NCBI GenBank assembly: GCA_017521325.1 | Contig: JAFXCV010000057.1 | Span: 1-40,936, forward strand | Source: Oscillospiraceae bacterium | Lineage (GTDB): Bacteria > Bacillota > Clostridia > Oscillospirales > Ruminococcaceae | Direction: 5' to 3' | DNA length: 40,936 nt | Part shown: piece by piece, positions 34,399 through 40,936 of the stretch | How the letters are laid out: every line of letters begins with the position of its first letter | How positions within the stretch are numbered: position 1 is the first letter of the stretch | Position numbers and translations under genes: made by a program | The notes under the pieces: generated by a model | Database searches by the model: none | What the model saw: the letters and a program-made list of their open reading frames with translations, nothing else | What the model was told of the DNA's origin: nothing

Positions 34399-35670
34399 TT
34401 ACCCAAGCTCTCTGATCGCCCGAATCCTGCGGAACAGCAGGCAGGAAAGCGTTCCTGCAATGCCAAGCAGGAAAAACAGCATCGCTGCTCCCGAACCTTT
34501 TCCGCTGCCGAAGAGTATCGTCAGAGGGTGCTCTGCCGAAATTCTTGCCATCAGCGGCTCAAACACCTTGTCCACGAGCAGACCGCCGAGGAAATAGCCG
34601 AGGGGAATCGTAAAGAATTGCAGTGTATTGCGCACGGAATACACACGCCCCTGCATTTCCTTCGGGACATTGCTGCGGAACAGTACATCGTAATTTGCAC
34701 CCATCAGCGGAATCAGAATCCAGCCGCATACGACTGCAATGCTCCACGGCAGAACGCCTGTGGAAAGTGCAAGAATGAAATTCTCCGTCCCCATCGAAAA
34801 CAGCAGGCAGTTGCAGATGACACGGCTCCTGCTTTGGGGCTTTGGGAAGAATGTGGCGATTACACTTCCGATGAGCGTTGCGATTCCTGTGCAGCTGCTG
34901 ACGATGCCAAGCGTCGTTTCGTCCGTTTTGGAAAGCACCATCGCAGGAAGTGCGGCGTTGTTGAAGGATGAGATCAGATTGATCGACGACAGAAACAGAA
35001 TCAGCCAGAGGATGCCCTTGTTCTGTCTGAGATAGGAAAGTCCGCTGCGTGCCGATTGCAGCAGCGTTTCGGAAGCTTTGTTTTTCTGCTCAATCGGGGG
35101 GATTCTGATAAACAGCAGCAGCACCAAAAATGCCGCCGCAAAGGTCAGCAGATCAAATGCAATGACCGCCTCAATTCCTGCGAGGGATACGATTGCCGCC
35201 GCAAGAACCGGCGTCAGGATGGATACGACCGAATTGGAAAAATACCGCATCGCACTCGTTTTCTGATAGTGCTTTTCGGGTGTGAGCAGTGTTGCCGCAA
35301 CATCCGAAGCGGGCGACTGCACCGTGTTCATCAGCCCGTTGAGGGCATTGAGAACGTACAGATGCCAGACCGCAAGCGTTCCCGTCCGCAGCAGAACCAG
35401 TGCTGTGATCGTGCAGAGTGCCGCAAAGCTGTCGCAGATGAGCATGATGGATTTCTTGTTCCATTTGTCGCTGATGGCACCGGCAAAAATGCTCATGATG
35501 ACATATGGCGCATAGGAACACACCGTCAGCAGTGCCGTCTGCAATGCCGAGCCGCTGTCCTGATACAGCCAGATCGACAGCGCAAAGCTCGTCATGGAAC
35601 TTCCCAGTGCAGAAAATGTCTGCGTCAGCCATAAAATGATAAATGCTCTGAGTTCTTTGATTGTATGCAT
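34399..35670 (-). CDS. MFS exporter, multidrug/macrolide efflux type (423 aa)
   Basis: This is a 12-helix major facilitator, probably a drug:proton antiporter. The N-terminus FIILWLTQTFSALGSSMTSF and the loop SIFAGAISDKWNKKSIMLIC hold the MFS motif A (GxxSDKxxRK-like). The second half begins near LSYLRQNKGILWLILFLSS, and the later loop GRVYSVRNTLQFFTIPLGYF is common in MefA-like and other MFS_3 exporters. The ATG at 35670 follows AAAGGAGCAAGGTACT. A long leader (about 165 nt) with a 12-codon ORF and a hairpin precedes the gene, which suggests drug-induced expression by translation attenuation. The substrate cannot be read from the sequence. Confidence 0.87.
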   Translation of the reverse strand: MHTIKELRAFIILWLTQTFSALGSSMTSFALSIWLYQDSGSALQTALLTVCSYAPYVIMSIFAGAISDKWNKKSIMLICDSFAALCTITALVLLRTGTLAVWHLYVLNALNGLMNTVQSPASDVAATLLTPEKHYQKTSAMRYFSNSVVSILTPVLAAAIVSLAGIEAVIAFDLLTFAAAFLVLLLFIRIPPIEQKNKASETLLQSARSGLSYLRQNKGILWLILFLSSINLISSFNNAALPAMVLSKTDETTLGIVSSCTGIATLIGSVIATFFPKPQSRSRVICNCLLFSMGTENFILALSTGVLPWSIAVVCGWILIPLMGANYDVLFRSNVPKEMQGRVYSVRNTLQFFTIPLGYFLGGLLVDKVFEPLMARISAEHPLTILFGSGKGSGAAMLFFLLGIAGTLSCLLFRRIRAIRELG

Positions 35671-35751
35671 AGTACCTTGCTCCTTTAGAATTGATTTGTA
35701 TTTCCCGATACTGCGGGATCATGAACGGGGCAAGGCGTGACGGAATTCCTT

Positions 35752-35782
35752 CTCCATGCAATCCGTCATACCTTGCATGGAG
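35752..35782 (-). promoter_or_regulatory. Leader hairpin of the MFS exporter gene
   Basis: CTCCATGCAA (35752-35761) and TTGCATGGAG (35773-35782) form a 10-bp stem with an 11-nt loop. The stop codon of the leader ORF lies in the loop, so a ribosome stalled near the end of the ORF would open the hairpin. A second small hairpin (CCCG/CGGG, 35704-35717) lies further downstream. Confidence 0.55.
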
Positions 35783-35804
35783 CTGTGCCGGTGCAGATGA
35801 TCAT
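35766..35804 (-). CDS. Leader peptide MIICTGTAPCKV upstream of the MFS exporter (12 aa)
   Basis: The 12-codon ORF has a better ribosome binding site (GGAGGTGAAACAC) than most genes nearby. It starts about 30 nt after the predicted transcription start and ends within a hairpin. This is the layout of leader peptides that stall ribosomes and induce resistance genes. I do not recognise the peptide. Confidence 0.5.
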   Translation of the reverse strand: MIICTGTAPCKV

Positions 35805-35841
35805 GTGTTTCACCTCCGAAAACTGTCTGTTTTATATACAT

Positions 35842-35870
35842 AGTATACCACATCGGCAATGCAAAGTCAA
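35842..35870 (-). promoter_or_regulatory. Promoter of the MFS exporter gene
   Basis: On the minus strand TTGACT (35870-35865), a 17-bp spacer and TATACT (35847-35842) form a near-consensus promoter. The start point near 35835 gives a long untranslated leader. Confidence 0.75.
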
Positions 35871-35931
35871 TGAACATGCCGTTCATAATTTAAGTAAACA
35901 AAATTTACAGAGAAAATTTTCGTAATACCCC

Positions 35932-35960
35932 TTGACATTTTTGTGAAAGTATGGTATGAT
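35932..35960 (+). promoter_or_regulatory. Promoter of the pspA gene
   Basis: TTGACA (35932-35937), a 17-bp spacer and TATGAT (35955-35960). The message has a leader of about 75 nt with a small AGTC/GACT hairpin near its 5' end. Confidence 0.75.
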
Positions 35961-36042
35961 AAGAATGTAGTCAGAAAGACTGCGGAAAAGAGCGGCCCGA
36001 GAGTGGCTGACGACGATCAAACCTGAAACGGAGGAAAGAACA

Positions 36043-36924
36043 ATGGGAATTTTTCAGAGAATCAGTGATATCTTTAAGTCTAACGTAAACGACCTTATCG
36101 ACCGTGCGGAGGATCCGGAGAAGATGGTAAAGCAGATTATTATTGACATGCAGAAGGAGCTGAACAAGTCCACACAGGCACTGGGCAAGGCAGTTGCAAG
36201 CGAGCGTATGGCTGAGAAGCAGTACAAGGACGCTGCACGCAAGTCCGCTGTCTGGGAGGCAAAGGCAAAGGCTGCTCTGGCTGCCGGCAACACCGACCTT
36301 GCGAAGCGTGCGCTGCAGGAGAAGGTGAAGGCAGACGAAGAAACCGCAACCTATCAGCAGATGTACGAAACGATTTCCGATCAGACAGATGCAATCCGTG
36401 AGCAGGTTGAGACGCTCAAGTCCAAGCTGGATGAGGCAAAGAGCCGTCAGGCAATGCTGATCGCTCGTTCTCAGATGGCTGACACCCAGAAGAATCTGGC
36501 ACAGTCCCTCGGCGGAATTGATTCCAGCAGCTCTCTGGAGAAGTTCAACCGCATGGAAGAAAAGGTAGCACGCAAGGAAGCAGAGGCTGAGGCATTTGCT
36601 GAGATTGCGCAGTCCAACGGCGTAAGCTCCGACGAGATGGAGACTTTTGAGCAGCTGCAGGCAAACCAGAAGGTTGACAATGAGCTGCAGCGTCTGATGG
36701 CAGAGATGGGCATGAGCACACCTGCTGCTGAAGCTGCAAGTCTGGAGGAGCAGATTGCTGCTGCTGAGGCTGCCGCTGCTGCGGATGCTGCGGAAGCTGC
36801 TGAGGCTGCCGCTGCTGCGGATGCTGCGGAAGCTGCTGAGGCTGCCGCTGTTGCGGATGCTGCGGAAGCTGTCGAGGCTGCCGGTGTCGTTGAGGCTGCC
36901 GGTGCAGTTGCAGAAGCTGAATAA
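36043..36924 (+). CDS. pspA: PspA/IM30-family membrane stress protein with Ala-rich tail (293 aa)
   Basis: PspA proteins coat and stabilise damaged membranes from the cytoplasmic side. The N-terminal amphipathic helix MGIFQRISDIFKSNVNDLID and the next stretch, AEDPEKMVKQIIIDMQKEL, are the family hallmark. A long coiled coil continues to about residue 230 (NRMEEKVARKEAEAEAFAEI). After about residue 235 the protein departs from the family: a tail of about 55 residues is almost only Ala, Glu and Asp, coded by a 36-nt tandem repeat. The ATG follows ACGGAGGAAAGAACA. A YbjN-like gene follows with a hairpin between. No PspB/C/F genes are nearby, as is normal in Bacillota. Confidence 0.92.
   Translation: MGIFQRISDIFKSNVNDLIDRAEDPEKMVKQIIIDMQKELNKSTQALGKAVASERMAEKQYKDAARKSAVWEAKAKAALAAGNTDLAKRALQEKVKADEETATYQQMYETISDQTDAIREQVETLKSKLDEAKSRQAMLIARSQMADTQKNLAQSLGGIDSSSSLEKFNRMEEKVARKEAEAEAFAEIAQSNGVSSDEMETFEQLQANQKVDNELQRLMAEMGMSTPAAEAASLEEQIAAAEAAAAADAAEAAEAAAAADAAEAAEAAAVADAAEAVEAAGVVEAAGAVAEAE
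36766..36873 (+). repeat. 36-bp tandem repeat, three copies, inside pspA
   Basis: Units at 36766-36801, 36802-36837 and 36838-36873 begin GAGGCTGCCGCTG and encode EAAAAADAAEAA. The first two are identical, the third has three or fewer changes, and a partial degenerate copy follows. Copy number may vary between strains by slippage without breaking the frame. Confidence 0.9.
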
Positions 36925-36938
36925 CAACGATATTTTAC

Positions 36939-36970
36939 AATACGGTGCTGCCGGAAGGCGGCATCGTATT
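36939..36970 (+). terminator. Intergenic hairpin between pspA and the YbjN-like gene
   Basis: AATACGGTGCTGCC (36939-36952) pairs with GGCGGCATCGTATT (36957-36970), including two G-U pairs, around GGAA. The following sequence is only moderately T-rich, so it is probably a leaky terminator or message-processing site. Confidence 0.55.
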
Positions 36971-37029
36971 TGTGTTCTCTTGTGGAAACCGCAAGTAGGA
37001 CTGATTTTTTTGAAAGGAAGAAATTTGGA

Positions 37030-37488
37030 ATGAACGAGATCGTAACAAAGGTTAAGGAATTTTTTGACACCCAGAAGTGGCACTATGATTACTTTGAGGA
37101 GGACTGCGTATTCCAGAGCGGAGTGCAGATCGATGAAACCTCGGGTCTGATGGTACATGCCATCATCGGAGAAGCTGCCTTTACGGTAACTGCCGCATCC
37201 GATGTTGAGGTCAATCCCGAAAATTATGTGGAGGTTGCAGCGTTTCTCAATGAGATCAATGCAAGACTGCTGCTGGGCTGTCTGGTACTGGATTCCGAAA
37301 CCGGCGTGCTGTTCTTCCGTGTCGGTCAGAACTGCATTGATCAGGCACCGACGGCAAAGGTTGTGGAGGATGCGTTCATGTATCCGATTTCCTTTATGGA
37401 TGAAAACTACGCTGCCATTGCAGGTTTTCTCAGCGGCAGTCTTTCCGCAGGAGAGGCATTGGAGCAAGTGTTTGCACAGGAAGCATAA
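37030..37488 (+). CDS. YbjN-domain / type III secretion chaperone-like protein (152 aa)
   Basis: The product begins MNEIVTKVKEFFDTQKWHYD and goes on FEEDCVFQSGVQIDETSGLM, an alpha-beta layout seen in YbjN and in CesT-like chaperone folds, which are cytoplasmic. The last part (MYPISFMDENYAAIAGFLSG) fits the C-terminal helices. The start was placed at 37030 after GAAAGGAAGAAATTTGGA; the frame is open upstream but that part covers the intergenic hairpin. It is 105 nt downstream of pspA on the same strand and ends at a terminator, so the two may share a message. The family has no firm biochemical role; a link to membrane stress is suggested only by this pairing. Confidence 0.7.
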   Translation: MNEIVTKVKEFFDTQKWHYDYFEEDCVFQSGVQIDETSGLMVHAIIGEAAFTVTAASDVEVNPENYVEVAAFLNEINARLLLGCLVLDSETGVLFFRVGQNCIDQAPTAKVVEDAFMYPISFMDENYAAIAGFLSGSLSAGEALEQVFAQEA

Positions 37489-37499
37489 ATACAAGAAAA

Positions 37500-37530
37500 C
37501 CCACGCTTATGCGTGGGCTTTGCTTTTCGC
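37500..37530. terminator. Terminator between the YbjN-like gene and the histidine kinase gene
   Basis: CCCACGC (37500-37506) pairs with GCGTGGG (37511-37517) around TTAT, with an A-rich upstream side and a T-rich downstream side. It lies between convergent genes. Confidence 0.7.
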
Positions 37531-37570
37531 TGCCTTTCCCAAAATTCTCAATCGGGGGAGGGGCTTCGCA

Positions 37571-39241
37571 TCAGAATCGGATGATAACCGTGAACACACC
37601 ATCGGCGTGCTGTACTTTCAATTGATATCGGTACTGCTGCAGAATCCGCTGTGCAATTGCAAGTCCCAGACCGTGTCCGCTGCGATCGGTACGGGCGGTG
37701 TCTCCCTTTTCAAACGGCTTGCAAAGCGTCTTGCCGTCAGATTTGAGCGTACCCTGAAAAGGATTCCGAATCGTCAATCGTTTCTTTTCCGCAGAAATCA
37801 AAATTTCTGCACCCTCGGGGCTGTACTTTAAGGCGTTTTCCAACAGATTCGTAAACACATGCCGCATCATGTCTTTGTCCGCACGAATCATGCATGTACC
37901 TTCAATTCGTACATTGCACTGTTTTTCGTCCGTCTGAAGCGCGGGAAGCAGTTCTCTGATGAGGGCAATGCAATCATACGGCGTTTCTTTCTTCTTGCAT
38001 TCGGCATACTCCAGCTTGGAGAAATGAAGCACCGAATTGATCAGCGAGTTGATATTTTCCGTGCTTTCTAAAATTGACGCTGCGTACATTTCACGTTTTT
38101 CCGTGTGAACGTGATTGCACAGATTTTCTGCACTGCCGCTGATGATCGCAAGCGGTGTTTTCAGATCATGTGCCAGCATATCCGTGAGATTGCGCAGATG
38201 TTCCTCCATCTGATACCGACGGTGCGCCCGTGCGCCAAACGGCAGTGCCAGCAGTGCGGCAATGATGCCGAACAGGAGCGCAGGGATTGTAAATTGAAAC
38301 CAAAAGGCCGTCCAGAAAGGATAGCGGTCATAGCAGTACAACTGATATTCTTTTCCATCCTCTGTCGTTATAGAGGCAGACAGTAAGGTTTCGTTCTGCT
38401 CGTCACGCTTGTCGTTTTCTTCTGTCCGAAATATCTCCCATGTTTTGGAGTCGGGGAGCGTGGCGACTTCAAAAAGAGTGTAGGATCCTCTTGCCAGCAT
38501 GTCGTCCGCAGTCGCCCACACAGGCGTGAGGTCAGTCGTTTTTTTCAATACGAATTCGTCGATTTGATCCACATCGCCGCTGATGTAATATCCGTATTTG
38601 ACGATACCGGGATAAAACAGGCCGTCTTTCTCATATACGGTTTCAATCTGAACTGCGGGAGATAAGAGCTTGCCGAACAGATAGTAGCTGAAATAGCCCA
38701 TCAGCCGTTTCTGCTCCGAGCAGTATACTTGCAGATCTTCCATCATGTTATCGGTTTCGAGATGCTGCCACCTTTCACCGAACTGTTCGGCATATTGCAT
38801 ACCTCGCACATCATCGGATAAAAAATACAGAATAATTCCGTATTCGTTCGTATACTCCTTTCCGGTTTCACAATCCACAACACGAACTGCGGTATCATGG
38901 TAGTTGAGTACATCTACATGGGGATAGAGTATGTCAGGTCTGGACAGCATCAAAAACAATCCTTTACTGTAGAGAATGGAAGGATATGCATGATAATTCA
39001 GAAGGAGTTCCGTAAATGCATGTCCCCTTTCGTGCTGTCCTAAGGATTCCCAAAACTTTCCGGGAAGTCCCTCTTTTGATACGGAGCTATAGAGATTGAA
39101 GGTCTGTGTGAGTTCCCTTTGCTGTGCATCCATCCCACTGTATGTCGTCTGCAGTGTGATCACTGCGGTCAGCACCCATGTGATCAGCACAGAGGCGAGA
39201 ATTCTGGGCAGGTAAAATGAGAGTTTGGTACGTTTTTTCAT
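37571..39241 (-). CDS. Sensor histidine kinase (556 aa)
   Basis: This membrane sensor autophosphorylates and passes phosphate to the adjacent response regulator. One membrane segment lies at about 9-29 and a second at about 310-335 (FTIPALLFGIIAALLALPF), framing an extracellular sensor of about 280 residues that I cannot assign. The phosphoacceptor is H358 in LAHDLKTPLAI, with the N box HVFTNLLENALKYSPEG and G box HGLGLAIAQRIL following. No HAMP domain is evident. AGGAGGAATCAAA precedes the start. It lies 23 nt after the response regulator gene on the same strand. Confidence 0.92.
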   Translation of the reverse strand: MKKRTKLSFYLPRILASVLITWVLTAVITLQTTYSGMDAQQRELTQTFNLYSSVSKEGLPGKFWESLGQHERGHAFTELLLNYHAYPSILYSKGLFLMLSRPDILYPHVDVLNYHDTAVRVVDCETGKEYTNEYGIILYFLSDDVRGMQYAEQFGERWQHLETDNMMEDLQVYCSEQKRLMGYFSYYLFGKLLSPAVQIETVYEKDGLFYPGIVKYGYYISGDVDQIDEFVLKKTTDLTPVWATADDMLARGSYTLFEVATLPDSKTWEIFRTEENDKRDEQNETLLSASITTEDGKEYQLYCYDRYPFWTAFWFQFTIPALLFGIIAALLALPFGARAHRRYQMEEHLRNLTDMLAHDLKTPLAIISGSAENLCNHVHTEKREMYAASILESTENINSLINSVLHFSKLEYAECKKKETPYDCIALIRELLPALQTDEKQCNVRIEGTCMIRADKDMMRHVFTNLLENALKYSPEGAEILISAEKKRLTIRNPFQGTLKSDGKTLCKPFEKGDTARTDRSGHGLGLAIAQRILQQYRYQLKVQHADGVFTVIIRF

Positions 39242-39264
39242 TTTGATTCCTCCTGATAACAGTG

Positions 39265-39948
39265 TTACGGAGCTTCGACGAACCGATACCCTTTTCCGAT
39301 GACGGTTTTGATCTGATTGCCTGCGGGACCGAGCGCATGACGCAGTTTTTTGATGTGATTATCCACCACACGCTCACCGCCGTAATAGTCATAGCCCCAT
39401 ACCTTTTCGAGCAAGGTGTCACGGCTCACGACCCAGTTTTTATGCTCCATCAGATATTTCAAAAGTGCATATTCCTTCGGAGCAAGCGTGATGATCTCTC
39501 CGTTTACGGTGACCTCCATTGCCAGCAGATCAATTGCAATTGCACCATATTGCAGCTGTTTGAGAATTGCCGTTTCCTTTGACCGTTTGAGCAGGGCGGT
39601 AATCTTTGCATAAAGTACCGCCAGTGAAAAGGGTTTCAGAAGATAATCGTCACATCCCAGTGCATAGCCGTAAAGCTGATCCTCTTCACGGCATCGTGCC
39701 GTCAGAAACAGAATCGGAACATCACTGTACGCACGCAGTTCACGGCAGATCGAAAATCCGTCGATATCGGGAAGCATAACGTCCAGAATGACCAGATCAA
39801 ACTGCTGCGTCTGTAAATATTCCAGTGCAGTTGCTCCATCCTGCGCACAGATGAGTGTGATTTCGTGGTCGGGGCGTGTTGTGAGATAATCTTCGATAAT
39901 TTCCAGAAGTTTCACTTCATCCTCGACAAGCAAAATACGGTATTTCAT
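39265..39948 (-). CDS. OmpR/PhoB-family response regulator (227 aa)
   Basis: The receiver domain begins MKYRILLVEDEVKLLEIIED, with D56 as phosphoacceptor in LVILDVMLPDIDG and the conserved Lys in DDYLLKPFS. The winged-helix DNA-binding domain follows (ITLAPKEYALLKYLMEHKNW, then ERVVDNHIKKLRHAL and GKGYRF). I chose the ATG at 39948 after ACGGAGGACAAACG; the upstream ATG at 39966 overlaps that site. It is first in a two-gene operon with the sensor kinase. The direct repeats upstream at 39988-40005 suggest self-control. The target genes are unknown, though the exporter, pspA and pilus genes nearby are possible. Confidence 0.94.
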   Translation of the reverse strand: MKYRILLVEDEVKLLEIIEDYLTTRPDHEITLICAQDGATALEYLQTQQFDLVILDVMLPDIDGFSICRELRAYSDVPILFLTARCREEDQLYGYALGCDDYLLKPFSLAVLYAKITALLKRSKETAILKQLQYGAIAIDLLAMEVTVNGEIITLAPKEYALLKYLMEHKNWVVSRDTLLEKVWGYDYYGGERVVDNHIKKLRHALGPAGNQIKTVIGKGYRFVEAP

Positions 39949-39970
39949 CGTTTGTCCTCCGTTCATTTAC

Positions 39971-40005
39971 ATTCTATCATGCAGATATATCCTTTTTGTA
40001 TCCTT
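39971..40005 (-). promoter_or_regulatory. Candidate promoter with 7+4+7 direct repeats upstream of the response regulator gene
   Basis: TATCCTT occurs at 39988-39994 and 39999-40005, separated by TTTG, giving the 11-bp period of PhoB/OmpR-type boxes. On the minus strand a TAGAAT -10 lies at 39976-39971, and the repeats cover its -35 position, which has no consensus of its own. This fits activation by the regulator itself. Confidence 0.45.
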
Positions 40006-40110
40006 CGGTAGTTCTTTTCATATCTGTTTGCACTGCATTTTCGTGTGATTCTATGCAGTTTCAGCGTCACACACGCAGTTCTGACTGCATTTGGATAGAT
40101 AACAAAAAAG

Positions 40111-40147
40111 CCTGTATATAGCGTTTTTCGCTAAATACAGGTTTTTT
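40111..40147. terminator. Terminator downstream of the gene at the right edge
   Basis: CCTGTATATAGCG (40111-40123) pairs with CGCTAAATACAGG (40129-40141), with one A-A mismatch, around T5. It has A6 before and T6 after, so it works on both strands. It probably ends the minus-strand gene that stops at 40258. The rest of 39967-40257 shows no gene. Confidence 0.8.
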
Positions 40148-40257
40148 GTTCTGTCAGTCTTGCTCAAAATAGATGACATTGAAAAATAATGATTTTCCGG
40201 AGAAGTCAATCAGTAAATATCAGCATCTTATCAGAAAAAGTTTTACGTTACTCCACT

Positions 40258-40936
40258 TTAGTTTCTTTTTTTAACTCGAGGCAACGTTCCGTAATATCTG
40301 CTTACAATAAATTCCAACGCAGGAAATCCATATTCTTCAAAACTGAAGCACTCTGATTCGTATTGTTTCATAACCATATTCACTTCTTCTTTCACTTTTT
40401 CAAAATCTTCATATGTTTCAAAAGCAACACCAGTTCCGGAAGAGTGCATTACATTTGCATCATATAATTTCGCCTCTTCCTCGGCTTTTAAAAACCATCC
40501 ACATTTTGTGACGTTTGATAAATCTTCAGAAAGAAACGGCTGTATTTTCTGATACAACTCTTTTTGATCCAAAAGAACGATCCATTCGATCATTGTTCCC
40601 CAAAAGCCGGAGACATTATATTCCTCTGTAGGTAAGCCAATATCAATATTTACAGCATCTTCAAATGAATCCACTGGTGACGGGTACTTTTTAAACTTAC
40701 AATAGGATACTTCCATGTAGAAGCAAAGCTTATTCAGTAAGCCAATAACCTCCTCTGATCTATCAAGTCGATCAAAAAGGCGATACAGCATCGTTAATAT
40801 GCCGGCATGATTATCAAACGGCGGGTAATAAACCTGCGGATAATGGTTAAATATTTGGACTATGCTGTTGACAACAGCAGATAATTCATCTGCGCATCCC
40901 TGCTTCATATGATTCTCAAAATATAGATAGTAAGCA
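40258..40936 (-). CDS. Hypothetical protein, probably 5'-truncated by the window edge
   Basis: The frame is open from the right edge to the stop at 40258. An internal ATG at 40908 (MKQGCADELSAVVNSIVQIF, 216 aa from there) lacks a ribosome binding site. The nine codons before it (AYYLYFENH) read like protein, so the true start is probably outside the window. The product looks soluble and helical, is rich in Phe, Tyr and Glu, and has no signal peptide or membrane segment. It ends FIVSRYYGTLPRVKKRN. It is more AT-rich than its neighbours. I recognise no family; the size and composition would suit an immunity-type or other accessory cytoplasmic protein, but nothing visible proves that. Confidence 0.65.
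   Translation of the reverse strand, partial: AYYLYFENHMKQGCADELSAVVNSIVQIFNHYPQVYYPPFDNHAGILTMLYRLFDRLDRSEEVIGLLNKLCFYMEVSYCKFKKYPSPVDSFEDAVNIDIGLPTEEYNVSGFWGTMIEWIVLLDQKELYQKIQPFLSEDLSNVTKCGWFLKAEEEAKLYDANVMHSSGTGVAFETYEDFEKVKEEVNMVMKQYESECFSFEEYGFPALEFIVSRYYGTLPRVKKRN

Noticed and set aside
35171..35761. 196-codon minus-strand frame overlapping the 5' part of the MFS gene
   Set aside because: It is out of frame with the exporter, starts in the leader hairpin without a ribosome binding site, and has no recognisable domain.
36766..36903. 36-bp repeats considered as a CRISPR array
   Set aside because: The units are directly adjacent with no spacers and are in frame within pspA.

Overview
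The window looks like the chromosome of a Ruminococcus-like gut member of the Bacillota (Oscillospiraceae). The evidence is moderate GC content, strong AGGAGG-type ribosome binding sites, TTGACA/TATAAT-type promoters, a type I-C CRISPR system with the usual GATTGAAAT repeat end, and a sortase-assembled pilus whose giant subunit carries plant-polysaccharide modules. The genus is an inference from gene content, not from a marker gene.

Layout. (1) 1-5656: a lactose/galactoside operon on the minus strand (GPH-family symporter, GH2 beta-galactosidase, start of galactokinase) divergent from an AraC-type regulator, with a shared control region holding two promoters, phased direct repeats and a 14-bp palindrome. 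(2) 5762-9504: a minus-strand trio of ECF-like sigma factor, single-pass membrane protein (probable anti-sigma) and a large lipoprotein with a solute-binding-protein C-terminal half. (3) About 9.8-18.05 kb: an accessory island with a 43-codon ORF, a large serine recombinase, and a type I-C CRISPR-Cas operon (cas3-cas5c-cas8c-cas7c). The operon lacks cas4/cas1/cas2, its cas7 is out of frame at an A5 run, and its 4-repeat array starts on the last base of the cas7 stop codon. A decapitated amidase gene at 18043-18222 marks the right side of the island. (4) 18572-33993: a pilus operon with a small coiled-coil protein, signal peptidase I, a 3256-residue surface protein, a hairpin, the LPSTG backbone pilin, a second hairpin, class C sortase, LPQTG minor pilin, a second sortase and a terminator. 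(5) 34055-40936: a small BspA-like protein, an MFS exporter with a leader peptide and hairpin, PspA with an Ala-rich tail, a YbjN-like protein, an OmpR/histidine-kinase pair, and an unassigned partial gene at the right edge.

How the parts work together. In the lac operon, uptake, hydrolysis and galactose phosphorylation form one pathway under AraC control. In the pilus operon, the signal peptidase and two sortases are encoded with three substrates that bear three different sorting signals (IMPSSG, LPSTG, LPQTG). The most striking item is the giant subunit. A CE3-like SGNH esterase is spliced into the first loop of one CnaB domain. About 1,475 residues (four CBM4_9-like modules plus five unassigned repeats) appear to be spliced into the last CnaB domain, so the structural fold is present in two pieces on either side. 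This would make a pilus-displayed, polysaccharide-binding deacetylase. All functions are read from sequence motifs; no database search was run.
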